64,000 nucleotides of DNA, from NCBI GenBank assembly GCA_001599755.1, contig BCHX01000004.1, positions 4,588,001 to 4,652,000 on the forward strand, in the 5' to 3' direction. Positions 1-10,800 of the stretch are shown here, piece after piece; position 1 is the stretch's first letter, and each line of letters begins with the position of its first letter. The DNA is from Gliomastix tumulicola (lineage: Eukaryota; Ascomycota; Sordariomycetes; Hypocreales; Bionectriaceae). The position numbers and the translations under genes are program-made. The notes below the pieces were generated by a model. That model was not told the DNA's origin. It did no database searches and saw only the letters and a program-made list of their open reading frames with translations.

Positions 1-627
1 TCGGACGTGAGCTCCCTCCTGGAGGACTACAGCTCTGGGGCAATCTCCATTCCGGGGTTAAAGTTGGCTGGAGGAGTTTGGTCTGAACAAGCTTATTGCA
101 CGAGGTGCGGGGAAGATGTTCCCTGTGTGCTTGCTAGGGCAGGAGTAAAGGCTGGGGTAGACTGATCATCAGGGATCCCTTCGTGAGGCCTCAACTGAGG
201 CCTGGCAGACGGTGAAGGATCGATGGTTCCGTAGCCCCGGCTCGGGTCCGGACCGAAGCTGTGTGGTGGTGAACTTCGTGTTCTTAGCGCGAGCGAGTCA
301 TGATCACACGGCTGCCCACATTCCGCCCTCTTTTTATGCCGGCTTATCCTAGCTCAAGCTGTGAAAATTTGGGAATTCTAACTGGCTATCGGACAAGGTC
401 CGAAGTCCACCGTCGGCCCTCGTCCGACAGTTGAGCATTCACCCTGGCATTGTAGTTCCCCATCCCCCGCCTCCAAGAACTCGATCAGCAGTCTAGAACT
501 TCGGCCTAGGTCTAAGATTATCAGCTGGGGGGACTCTGGAGATTCCCCGACCCTATTTCGACTAGGATCCAGCGGGGGGTCCGTCCGTCGGAACAGAAAC
601 CTGCAGCGGCCGAGAGGCTTCACGAGA
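1..627. other. Intergenic sequence left of the first gene
   Basis: I see no convincing coding exon on either strand here. The short open frames are not protein-like. The right half should contain the promoter and 5' leader of the Zn2Cys6 gene that starts at 628. Confidence 0.5.
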
Positions 628-2906
628 ATGACGGGACTGCCTCGACTGCCTGCTTGCCGGCAGTGCTATCAGCGGAAGGTCAAGTGTGATTCAAGGCGGC
701 CGCGATGTGAGGCCTGTACGAAGAACGACTCCGAGTGCGTCTTTACTGACCCAGCAACGGGTGAGATTGTTTCGAGACAGTGAGTCTTTGCCTACTTGGC
801 CTGTGGAGGCACTCTGAACCAGTTGAGCTGACCCAAACAACCTCATCTATTACCGCAGAGAACTCGCAGATTTGGAACGGAATGTCCAGCAACTTTCAGG
901 GGCTGCTGAGAATGAGAGCCCACAAACCCAAGATGAGCAGAACACAAATCCCGAACACGAAGAGGAGGCAGGCGCCAGAGCTGTCCAGGGCAGTGGTCTA
1001 AGGTCGGTGCAGCAGCAGCAGTATTGTCAGAAAGGACGGACACATCACTGACAAGTATCAGCTTTATGAGCCCTCTGTTAAACGACCAAGAATGGAGGCA
1101 AAGCAACGCCTATGTCTTGCGAAGTCTTGCAAATCCCTCCGCCACGGCTGACCTTAACGTCGAACCAAACGACCTCCCGCAAGCCGACGAAGCCAAAGTC
1201 CTATTTGACTCCTAGTCAGCCACCTCTTCCTACATTTTATTTTACGCTTTATCAGATGCTGATAGTATTTCTGCAGTCTCCGATCTTTTCACATTCACAA
1301 CCCGATTCTCCTGCGCCAGGATGTCCTCGCTCTTTACGATCGAATGTTCCAGTGTGACACACGCCAGGAACAGCCCAGCAAGCATGACTTGTTCAGGACA
1401 TTCATGGTGCTGGGACTGGGCTCTATCCTTCCCTACCGGCGGGACCAGCACCGACACAATCCCTTTGGATATTACCTGTCCGCAATGCGCAACTTTGATC
1501 GCTTCTTGATACGAGATGGGTTGGATCCTATCCAGGATCTCTTGCTGGTCATGAGGTTCGGCATCTACCACCATCATATCGGGACCTCTATCTGGGCCAT
1601 GACTAGGTTGTGCGTGCGCATGTGCATCGAGCAGGGGCTTCACAAGCGAAATGATATATTACCCAGTGGCGGTCTGCTTGAAGAGCAAATGCGGCGTCGA
1701 GTCTTCTGGATTTGCTACATGATGGATCGATACAGCTCGATTACTCTGAACCGACCGTTTGCGATCAAGGATAGCGACATCGAGATTGGCTTGCCCGCCG
1801 ATACAGACGACCAATATCTGGGGACGATTCAGTCTGCGGCCCTCAAATTTGATGATCTCGTCAACACGTCACCGCCCATAGCGGGAACAGAGATGAGTGC
1901 ATTCGTCTCGTGTGTTAAGCTACGGCAGATATCGTCTCGCATCTGCCGATACTTCGCCGACACCATGAACAAACAATTATCCACCAGAGCAGGGCACGAC
2001 GAAGTGTTCCTTGCAACAGGACACATACACGTCGCGGTACAGAGATTTCTGGGAGAGCTGGAAAGCTGGCGTGCCTCGGCTCCGGTCTACGAGGTACCGC
2101 AGTGTCTCTTCGAGAGGGTGGAATGGTCCGACCTGCAACAGGCGAGGGAGGCCTTCCACCTTTTCCGAAGGGCTCTGGATGTGGCACCGAAGCGGAACGG
2201 TGCGCCTTCGCAAAGCCTCCTGATACAGTGCCAGGCTGCCGCAGCCCGTGTCATTCAGCTGTACTCAGACCTGTACGCGAGGTCGTTCGCGACGTACACA
2301 CGGAGCTACTTTCAGATGATGTTCACAGCCGGTCTGTCTCTCTTGTACTGCATCTCAGTGCTATCGAGGATTGATTCTTCTCTGGTGAGGGAAGGCATCC
2401 AAGAGATGGAGCGATGCAGGGCGACGTTGACGGACATGGCGATTCAGCTGCCAGATGCGAGACATTATGTGGCCGTGTTTGAAGCCTTGTTTCGGCATAT
2501 TTCGAAGAGGCTCAATCAGGGTCAGCACAGGGAAGTGCTGTCGGAGAATGAGCCCCCCACAGCAGGCTTGATACCAGACGACGTGCCTCAGCAGGCGTCC
2601 TACCCGGAGCCGATGGCCAGCGAGAACGGAATTGACAGACAGGGCACAGGAGACCACCAGTATCCGTATACGGGACAGGCCTACCAGCGAGGTGAAGAGG
2701 AAGGAGTTGGGATAAACCCGATGTATGACATGCCGATCCCTGCGGTCTTCGGTGACGGGCAGAATTACCTGACTGCGGAGGGGCTGTCTGTGTTTGATTC
2801 GAACATGTGGAATTGGGATATGCTGAACGACGAGGCGCTCTGGAACGTTGGAAATTACGTGGTTGGCGACCCGTCAACGGACTTTGGGATATTTGATCCC
2901 AATTGA
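628..2906 (+). CDS. Zn2Cys6 (GAL4-type) transcription factor with fungal-specific middle homology domain
   Basis: Nuclear DNA-binding regulator, about 692 aa. My model has four exons, 628-779, 859-1002, 1062-1214 and 1277-2906, all with GT-AG introns of 59-79 nt, and the frame is kept throughout (2079 nt). The N-terminus carries a canonical binuclear cluster, Cys10-X2-Cys13-X6-Cys20-X6-Cys27-X2-Cys30-X6-Cys37, with the typical basic stretch RKVKC. A Gln/Glu-rich linker follows with the start of a coiled coil (ELADLERNVQQL). The last exon holds the Fungal_trans domain, recognisable by GIYHHHIGTSIWAMTRLC and the RRVFWICYMMDRY block. The intron at 1003-1061 uses a weak donor (GTCGGT), but it restores the expected junction GLSFMSPLL. 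It is the first of three Zn2Cys6 regulators in 22 kb and sits just upstream of an Old Yellow Enzyme-type gene and an MFS permease, so it may control them. The target is unknown. Confidence 0.9.
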
Positions 2907-3651
2907 CGACTTTCTTTCTTTTCAAGTCGACAGAGTGGTATTGGAACGGCATGAATTGAGGTTCTGCTTGTTGGTATCTTCTCCCGCTCACTCACTTGAC
3001 ACCGAAAAATGAATGAGCTCAAGGCATTTTCCGCCGACTTGGGCTGCCCGAAGTCATTCAAGGCGACCCCCTCTGTTGGACAAAGTGCCCCTAGCGCGCG
3101 GGTCAGCGGATGGCTGTGATATCGGAGACGGATTTCCGCTAAGGCAGCCCCCTAGCTTCACGTTCGTAGAACCACTACTATGTATTTCTGCATCCTGAAC
3201 GTGCGTCTCGCTCTTTGAAATAGGTTTGATTTCCCGACGGATTCAACGTTACGACATGAGCGGCGCCCTCGGCCGGCCGTGTTCTAGACTCCAAACACGT
3301 AAAATTACTGAATAACTACCGTTCCATTCCTGAGGAGAGTGCAGCCACATGAATCAATGGGCTTGTGCCGCCTTTCTCCACTTCGGAATTTGCTATTAGG
3401 CACAGTCTTGCTGCAGTTTGCTTGGTAAGCGCCGTTAAGGACGATGGCACGCTTCTTGAATTCCCGAGGCCACGATGGTACTAAAAAGCCCCCCAGTGCA
3501 AAAACCACAGTTTGAGTTGGGCACCCATCACGTTATTTTGTTCAATTCCATAAACCTCATTTTCATTACCGTGTACGTGTTCCAACAGTATCCTTTGCGC
3601 TCGCCTAGCCACTCCTCTCAGTGTTCAAAGCTGGTTGTTTCTGCCAACAAG
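2907..3651. other. Intergenic: 3' end of the regulator and promoter of the flavin oxidoreductase
   Basis: No separate gene is visible. The frame of the next gene stays open upstream to 3475, but that stretch does not resemble the start of the enzyme family and is read here as leader. Confidence 0.5.
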
Positions 3652-4764
3652 ATGGCGAATTCACGATTGTTTGAGCCCCTCACGCTTGGGAACATCACTC
3701 TCAGCCACCGGCTCGGCTTGTGTCCCTTGACACGATACCGTGCCTCCAACGAACATGTCCCATCCGAAATGATGGTTGAATACTATGCCCAGCGCGCATC
3801 GGTACCTGGGACTCTGCTCATTACGGAGGGAACCTTCATCTCGCTGGAGGACGGCGGGAACGCCAACGTGCCCGGTATCTACACTCCGGCACAGATTGCT
3901 GCTTGGAAGAAAGTCACAGACGCTGTCCACGCAAGGGGCAGCTTCATCTTCTGCCAGCTCTGGTCTCTAGGCCGGGCGGCCAAACCCGACATCGCCAAAA
4001 GCGAGGGCATCACCATCGTCAGCTCCGATGCTACCCCATTGACGCCGGATGCCGCCGAGCCACCGCACCGGCTGACGATTGAGGAGATCCAAGGCCGGAT
4101 CCGCAACTACGCCACTGCCGCGAGGAATGCAATCGAGGCTGGATTCGACGGCGTCGAGCTCCACGGTGCGAACGGGTACCTCATCGACCAGTTCATCCAG
4201 GATACCTGCAATCACCGCAACGATGAGTATGGCGGCAGCATTGAGAACCGCTCTCGCTTCGCGATCGAGGCTGTTCAAGCTGTCTGTGCGGCTGTTGGCG
4301 CAGCGAGAACGGGCATTCGCCTCAGCCCCTGGAGTGTCTTCAACGGTATGCGCATGGAAAACGCGATCCCGCAATTCTCCGATGTGATCACCAAGCTTTC
4401 GCCCTTCAACCTGGCGTATCTCCATCTTGTCGAGTCTCGTATCGCAGGCAGCAATGACGTCGAGGCCGTGGACAAGCTCACGTTCGCCTACGATCTTTGG
4501 GATGGCCCGCTGCTCGTCGCGGGGGGTCTCACGGCCGCCTCGGCGAGGCATCTTGTCGACGAGGAGCAGCCTGGGAAGGACATTGTGGCAATGTTTGGCC
4601 GCTACTTTATCTCTACACCCGACCTGCCCTACAGAGTGAAGAACGACCTGGCCCTCAACCCGTACAACCGGGCTACGTTTTATACGCCAAAGGATGCGGT
4701 GGGCTACATTGACTATCCTTTCAGCGACAGTTTTGCGGCTAAGGAATCATTGAAGCCTATGTAG
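3652..4764 (+). CDS. Old Yellow Enzyme-family NADH:flavin oxidoreductase
   Basis: Probable FMN-dependent ene-reductase (reduces activated C=C bonds of enals, enones and similar compounds using NAD(P)H), 370 aa, a single TIM barrel with no intron. I start at the ATG at 3652 because MANSRLFEPLTLGNITLSHR matches the family's N-terminus; the frame is open 59 codons further up but is not family-like. Visible family residues are Thr27 and Gln102 (flavin contacts), His171, Asn174 and Tyr176 in HGANGYLIDQF (substrate and proton relay), the DEYGGSIENR signature, Arg223, and the C-terminal FGRYFISTPDLPYR phosphate-binding stretch. The family's usual length is 360-400 aa, so the protein is complete. Members act in ergot-alkaloid-like pathways, oxylipin or xenobiotic reduction; which applies cannot be told from sequence. 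It lies between a Zn2Cys6 regulator and an MFS permease. Confidence 0.93.
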   Translation: MANSRLFEPLTLGNITLSHRLGLCPLTRYRASNEHVPSEMMVEYYAQRASVPGTLLITEGTFISLEDGGNANVPGIYTPAQIAAWKKVTDAVHARGSFIFCQLWSLGRAAKPDIAKSEGITIVSSDATPLTPDAAEPPHRLTIEEIQGRIRNYATAARNAIEAGFDGVELHGANGYLIDQFIQDTCNHRNDEYGGSIENRSRFAIEAVQAVCAAVGAARTGIRLSPWSVFNGMRMENAIPQFSDVITKLSPFNLAYLHLVESRIAGSNDVEAVDKLTFAYDLWDGPLLVAGGLTAASARHLVDEEQPGKDIVAMFGRYFISTPDLPYRVKNDLALNPYNRATFYTPKDAVGYIDYPFSDSFAAKESLKPM

Positions 4765-4794
4765 GAGAAGAAGAATAGTACCATTGCCTAGATA

Positions 4795-4800
4795 AATAAA
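4795..4800 (+). terminator. AATAAA polyadenylation-like signal
   Basis: A perfect AATAAA lies about 30 nt after the stop codon of the Old Yellow Enzyme-type gene, a plausible place for its 3'-end signal. Fungal signals are degenerate, so this rests on position only. Confidence 0.35.
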
Positions 4801-5197
4801 ACAAGGCCTGCAGGAAGATCACAATGTGACTCTGATGACGCCTCTCTCTCCATAGTCCACTAAGATGTCCTCGGGAAGGCCCTTACTGCCACTTTCGAGC
4901 CCGCATGTATAACTACATTTTTGAGTAGTATCGGGTTTCTGCATCTTGAGTCCCATTTAGTAAGGAAATAATAAAACAATAGGCACACAGGTAGCAACTG
5001 GGTTGGTGGTCGCTACATAGCATCTTCTCTCCGTCAAGTCAAAAAGCAACGGTTTACTCATTTGTACGAACAACAGCTAATAGGGGAGATGGAAAAAAAA
5101 AAGACATAGAATAAAATCCGCCTTCGGCCAATGGCCGTTGCCATTTGAATAGCACTCTCTCTTTAACGGCAACAGGCGGCGCCGTCTTCAGCCCTGC
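4801..5197. other. Convergent intergenic region
   Basis: Space between the 3' ends of two convergent genes. It contains AT-rich stretches (for example AATAATAAAACAAT near 4970) suited to 3'-end formation on either strand. No gene is seen. Confidence 0.5.
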
Positions 5198-6812
5198 TCA
5201 AACCGTGTAACGGTAGAAAGGACTCTTGTCCCCAAGATCCAATAATTCCTGGTCGGTGTATCTCGCTCTGACCACATCTTCACCCTCTCTTGCCAGCAGC
5301 TCATCCCTCTTCTGATTCTCCTTTTGATACGCTTTCCGCAACACAAATGTCATGGCAATGCCCGCGGTGCACATTCCGAGACTGACCCCGAAGCCCGCAG
5401 GATAGCGCGGTGCCTGTCTCGCGAGGTATATGTTGCTTCCACATATGCCTCCCAAATTGCCAATTGAAATCATGACTGCCATCGCGACTGCCCGCTTGGA
5501 GGAAGGTGCGACATTGTTGGCGATGAGAGTGACAATGCAAACAAAGGGGCCATACAACCCAATCGCGACAAAGAAAAGAAAGGTGTAGGCGACGCCAGGA
5601 AGCCCCGGATGAGGAACGGCGAGCTCGCCGATGAAACCTATCGCACCGAAGACGAAGCAGCCAATGATAAAGGGGGTCCGCTGCTGGATGCGATCAGACC
5701 AAAAGGCCACGATGAGTGTTCCTGCCATGCCGACGACGTAGATAGGAATCGTCATGAGCTGTGCATTTGCGGAGGTATAGCCCAGGTCTCTGACAACGGT
5801 AGGCACGGTGGCAGTGAATCCATACACGCCGATGCTGCAGGTCATGAAGGGGATGATGGCGGCCCAGACTTTCCAGTCCGAAAAGCCGGCCTTGATGTGG
5901 TTCCACGTGATCTTGTCGGTATTTGTGACACGGACATGCGTCGAGCCGGGCTGGTATGCGAGGCGAAAGGCAACAAACTCGCGCTCTTCCTTTGTCAGGA
6001 ACCTGGCCGTCTCCGGGTTGTCGGGTAGGAGGAAATAGAGAGTGAAGGAGACCAAGATCGGCGCAAGGCCTTCCAAGATGAAAATCCACTGCCAGCCTCC
6101 CAGCCCGGCGACGCCGTCCATCTTCTCGATAGCGTAAGCGAGCAGTCCCGAGAATGCACCGGAGAGCGAGGCGGCAGCGTAGAAGACGGCCATACGACGC
6201 TGCACCTCGTAGCGCTGATACCAGAGCGTGAGGAGGAAGGTCGCTGCTGGGAAGAAACCAGCTTCGGCGGCTCCGAGAAAAAATCGCGCCACAACCAAGC
6301 CTTGATAGCTCTGTACAATGCCCATGAGGGTCATCACCAGGCCCCAGCCAAAGCACAAGAGGGAGATCCATATCGAAGGGCGGATCATCTTGAGCACAAT
6401 GTTGGAGGGCACTTCCAACAGAGCGTAGGGAATAAAGAACACGGTCAAGGCGATGTTGTACCGCATCCCATAGAGGTTGAGGTCTTCGGACATGCCCGCA
6501 ATCTTGGCGTTTCCAATGTTGCTTCGATCGATGAACGCCAGTCTAGTCTGTCAGCGCCGACCGATCCGGGCCTTCGGGAAAGGCTTCTTCCACTCACAAG
6601 TATAGGACAGCGAGCAAGGGAACAAGACGGCAGTCGATTTTCCTCAAAACACGTCGGGTTTCATGGTCATCGAACTGAGCCAAGACGTGTTCCGCAGCCG
6701 AGACATCGTTCATTTGCTTTTCTTGTTCGCCGGCGTCCGATGCCTCCACGTCAAGGCGGGCTCCGTCTGCCACCTTCTCTATGTGTCCGTGATCTGTAAC
6801 CTTTTCGGCCAT
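5198..6812 (-). CDS. MFS permease of the anion:cation symporter (ACS, Dal5/Tna1-like) family
   Basis: Plasma-membrane carrier for small organic anions such as vitamins, amides or carboxylates; the substrate cannot be read from the sequence. Two exons on the minus strand, 6812-6598 and 6542-5198, give 519 aa. The 55 nt intron (GTGAGT...TAG) falls in the first membrane segment and splicing rebuilds the ACS signature DRSNIGNAKIAGMSEDL. The N-terminus is a soluble acidic tail of about 50 residues, then RRVLRKIDCRLVPLLAVLYL opens the first helix. About 12 hydrophobic segments and the loop R/K pattern between segments 2 and 3 fit the MFS fold; the length is normal for fungal ACS carriers (480-530 aa). 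It is convergent with the flavin oxidoreductase, which suggests import of a compound for metabolism, but that link is inference. Confidence 0.92.
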
Positions 6813-8515
6813 GTTGAGAGATTGCTGGAATGAAATGGTAACAAGAGAGACTGCGTGAGCGCTGACATAGAAATCAGGCAGGGGCGGGATGAACGCCCTT
6901 TATGGTAATTCGGCAAGATATTTGGCTGCAAGGAAAGCTAGATAGATGTCGTTCACCTGCCTCGAACGTGTTTGCGGGATCCGGGCGGAATTGCCATCCC
7001 GTGAGGGTGTCAAGGGGAGAGCAGTTCTGGGCCTTCCTACTCCGTAGATTGAATAAGTTCCCCCCAGTGCTCTCCTACCCCATTCCCCCGCACACTTTCC
7101 CCAACTATCTCATCCCACCTACGGAGCCGTCTCTTTTCCATCATACGCAATCGTGTTTTCCCGTTGTCCCCCCAGGATAAGATTCAGCGCTGCTATCTGG
7201 GCCAATTTCCGTCGTTTCTCATTGAATGGATCAACTGCTTGACGGCAGATCTTCGACAGATGCAACATATGGATGGATTAGAAGCCACGACAACTCCTTG
7301 AAATGCGTCAGATAACATATTACCTGACCTATCAATACTTACGGGAGAGACTAATTATACAGTAAGTAACTTTCGTAATGCTAGCAACGGAATGGCCACC
7401 AAATATGTACCTTGCTTCCAGTCCCTCCAGTCTCGGGGTACGTATGTTAAAGACGTGGACACAACACCTCGCTGGCGCTCTGCAGAGACTTCCGAGGACT
7501 GGGCGGCAAGGAATACGACTGCACAGAGGCGAGTTACAATCGACTGGGTAGGCTCTTCAACCCAGTGAGAAAGGCTGAGGATAGATATTGTTCTTAAGAG
7601 TCTCACGCAACGCCTTTTTTATGCACTGAGAAGCGGTGGTGACCCCAGATTCCAACGTTAGAAACAAATGACAACAAAGCCTCAGCGAAAAAGGCCGCCG
7701 CTTACGAGCACGTGGTGGTGAGAGGCGCTGTCGAAGACCAAAACCTCCTGGCGCCTCGTAGGTGAAACTCACGCCGGGAGCCTGCATGCACGAGGCGGAA
7801 GTGTGCTCCGCGTGAAGGCGGCTCTCCTATTTTGCCAGCCCGGGGAGAATAGTTGTGTGTCTCCCCAGGCGCATTTCCCCCGCACTTCCCCGGAATCCCG
7901 AATGCCCCTGTACGCATACATTTCCGGACAAATTACACTGCTTCCCAGGTGACTGCACGTAGGACGAATCATCACAATGGCACACCTAAGGGCTAAACTT
8001 GCGCCAAAGCAAATTCCGTGGAAATCCATGCCCGGACCCATGTGTCCGGATTCGATCGTCGACCGCGGGTCAACTACTGAGTACTGCCTATCTTTACCAA
8101 AGTGCTTCATGTTCATTCATTCCTCGATGGAGCCAACATTGGCAACACGGGGGAGGGGAAAGCGCGGGGAAAGAAAAAAAGTAGAGCGGGCGGGCGGAGA
8201 GAGACAGGCACAACAAGTCAGCTCGGGATTCCGGGGAAGCAGCAGCCTGCCCTGCTTCGTCACTGTCCGTCGGATTTGGGGCCCTTGCTTCGGTTTTTCC
8301 TTTCCACGGAATAATCGCTGTATATATGCGTAGTTTCGTAAAAGCTTAGTTGAAGACGCTGGTGGTGGCCGACGGACTGTTGCGGCTCGTATCATGCCTG
8401 ACCAGTAACATCTTCATCAGTCCTTGCCTAGCTTGTCAATTTCTAACATCGCCCCCCCGATAGCTGGACCATTTGACGAGGCATTGACCTCTCTAAAAAA
8501 AAAAAGACACCCAAG
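6813..8515. other. Divergent intergenic region between permease and carboxylesterase
   Basis: About 1.7 kb with no credible exon. It should hold both divergent promoters. A TATATA stretch at about 8320 lies some 190 nt before the esterase start. Short open frames here lack codon bias or recognisable motifs. Confidence 0.5.
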
Positions 8516-10520
8516 ATGCGGCTGGGTTTTTTCACCCTGCTGAGCAACGCTGCTGTCGTGCTTGCCACGCATGATGATGTTGCTCAATACCCAGTCATCA
8601 ACCTGGGACCAAGCGGCACGTATATGGGCATTCTCCAAAATAACGGAAAGTGAGTGATCAACCATTGCTCTGCACATTTTACTGAAGAATGCGACTAACT
8701 CAAGTCATTGGGCAGTGTACAGAGCTGGAAGGGCATTCCCTATGCTCAGCCACCTCTGGGAGATCTCCGTTTCATGCCTCCTCGCCCACTCCCCGCACAG
8801 CCATCAGAGGTGAAAAACGTAACAACGAACCCCGACCGTTGTCTCCAATTCAGCCTGGCCCCGTACGGAGTGCACAATCCCTACCTTGGACCGGGAAGTC
8901 CCGGAACAGAGGACTGTCTCAAGCTGTATATCTGGAAGCCCACGTGTGCGAAACGGGGCGACAAGCTGCCTGTTGTGGTCTACATTCATGTACGTTGCCT
9001 TCCCATCCCAATTCAAATAGGTGAAGTAAATAATGGATTCTCGTTAGGGCGGTGGCCTCATCTTCGGCGAAGGCGCACAGAATGATTTCGGCCACTGGGT
9101 TTCGCACGACCAGAAGTTCATTGCTGTGGCTATGAACTACCGTCTTGGGATCCTCGGTTTCATGAACCATCCTGATCTGCCATCAGCTAATGCAGGCCTT
9201 CTGGATCAACGCATGTCCATGCATTGGGTGAAGACGAACATCGCGGCATTTGGTGGCGATCCCAACGACATCACCATCATGGGTCAATCGGGTGGAGGAT
9301 GGGCCATTCTGGCACAAATGGGCCTGTACAATGGCAACACCCACGGCACATTCCAAAAGGCCATCTCTCGGTCCGCTCAGCGAGAGCCCATGTTTAACAC
9401 GGAGGAGTTGAAGCTGCGAAACGCAGCACTCTTTGACCACGTTAACTGCACCACCGAAGGTCAGACTCAGCTAGAATGCTTCCGCAGTCTCACCGAACCC
9501 CAGCTCGTGAATGCTTTCTGGAGTTTTTCAACAGTCGTGGGGACAGAAGGGTGCCTATGTTTCCCACCATTCATTCCTTCCCTCACATCCAAATGCTAAC
9601 TTGATTCTCAGCATGTTCAAGGGCCAAGTCTTCGGTTACCAAGGAAGTTTTGGGCCCACCATCGACGGGTTAACACTGACCGACTCTGTCACCCAGCTCT
9701 TCAAGAAGGGATTACTGGCTAACGTACCCATTATCGGCGGCTCGACGAACGATGAAGGATTCGCAGGCTACCTCAATGCTTCACAGATGAACCCTACGCC
9801 ACAGAATACGACGAAGCTTGACCCTAGCACAAACAGAATCACCAATCTCACAGACGCGCAAGTTGACGAAATTGCCAGCTTCTACCCGGTCAACGCCACT
9901 TACAGCTCACCAGCGCCGGATAACTTCTTCGGGAGTGTATTCCGGGCATACTGGATGGCTTTGGGTCTCTTTGGCGAGGTGGGCATATTCGGCTCTGAGC
10001 GGCTGGTAGGCAGATGGATGAGTGCCAAACACGGACCCGAGAAGGTCTGGACTTATCGCTTCAATGCGCCTTGTAATTCAACCCCTTTCTTCTCTCCTCT
10101 GATCATATTGACACGCCTCTAATGATGGATTTAGCCGTTGGCACCAACTACAGTGGACAGATGTTTCCTCTAGGGCCTGTGCTGCACTCAGCAGAAAACT
10201 CGTACCTCGATGATCCGCTCGACAGCATGACAAGTTTTGAACGCGCCCTCGCAGTCGAGTTTCGCGCGTATTTATCATCATTCATCCGCACTGGTGACCC
10301 CAACAAACATAAACTTGAGACTGCGCCAACGTGGCCCAACTACGGTGCTCTTGGTGACTTTATCAATTCACCCATCCGCTTGGTTCCTCAGTTTGCCTTT
10401 AGCAGCAATGCTAATACGTCCTACCCGACAAGCACGCAGATTGAGGTGGCGCAGAAGGCAGGCATAGAGAGGACAGACTACTGGGTGACAGACGAGATTC
10501 TCGAGTCTATTAGATTCTAA
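8516..10520 (+). CDS. Type-B carboxylesterase/lipase, probably secreted
   Basis: Alpha/beta-hydrolase that cleaves carboxylic esters, 585 aa, five exons: 8516-8649, 8716-8989, 9048-9550, 9612-10072 and 10135-10520, frame-consistent (1758 nt). The N-terminus MRLGFFTLLSNAAVVLA looks like a short signal peptide, so export is likely. The family block VQSWKGIPYAQPPLGDLRF, the oxyanion loop (YIHGGGLIFGEG) and the triad are present: Ser217 in GQSGGGW, Glu352 in GGSTNDEGF, His475 in LHSAENSYL. The nucleophile elbow reads G-Q-S-G-G rather than the commoner G-E-S-A-G, a known variant among fungal members. Several N-glycosylation sequons (for example NATYSS) fit secretion. The usual family length is 530-600 aa. 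The substrate is unknown; it could release acids taken up by the neighbouring permease. Confidence 0.92.
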
Positions 10521-10800
10521 TAGGAAAAGGCTACAATGTTCCACCAAGCGAAGCAGGCAACCCTATGCTGATTCAGGCGTGCATGTTTTATAAAGATCTT
10601 CCTTCCCACTTACAACCAGCTTTGAGGAAATGGCAACGAAAGGTACGTAGCTCTCCGCTAGAAACTATTCCTCGACCTGAGCAAGCCGTGCGCCCCTCCC
10701 TCAAGGACTTCAATTGAGGCCACCCTCCACATCAATAGGCGCCTTTAGCAGCGAGTCAACTGCTGACATCAACAGTCTTGTAATAAGAAGTGATAAGAAG
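10521..10800. other. Convergent intergenic region
   Basis: Three-prime ends of the esterase (plus strand) and the second Zn2Cys6 regulator (minus strand) face each other here. Nothing else is visible. Confidence 0.5.

Noticed and set aside
3475..3651. 59-residue N-terminal extension of the Old Yellow Enzyme
   Set aside because: The family N-terminus begins at 3652; the extension shows no targeting signal or homology-like pattern.
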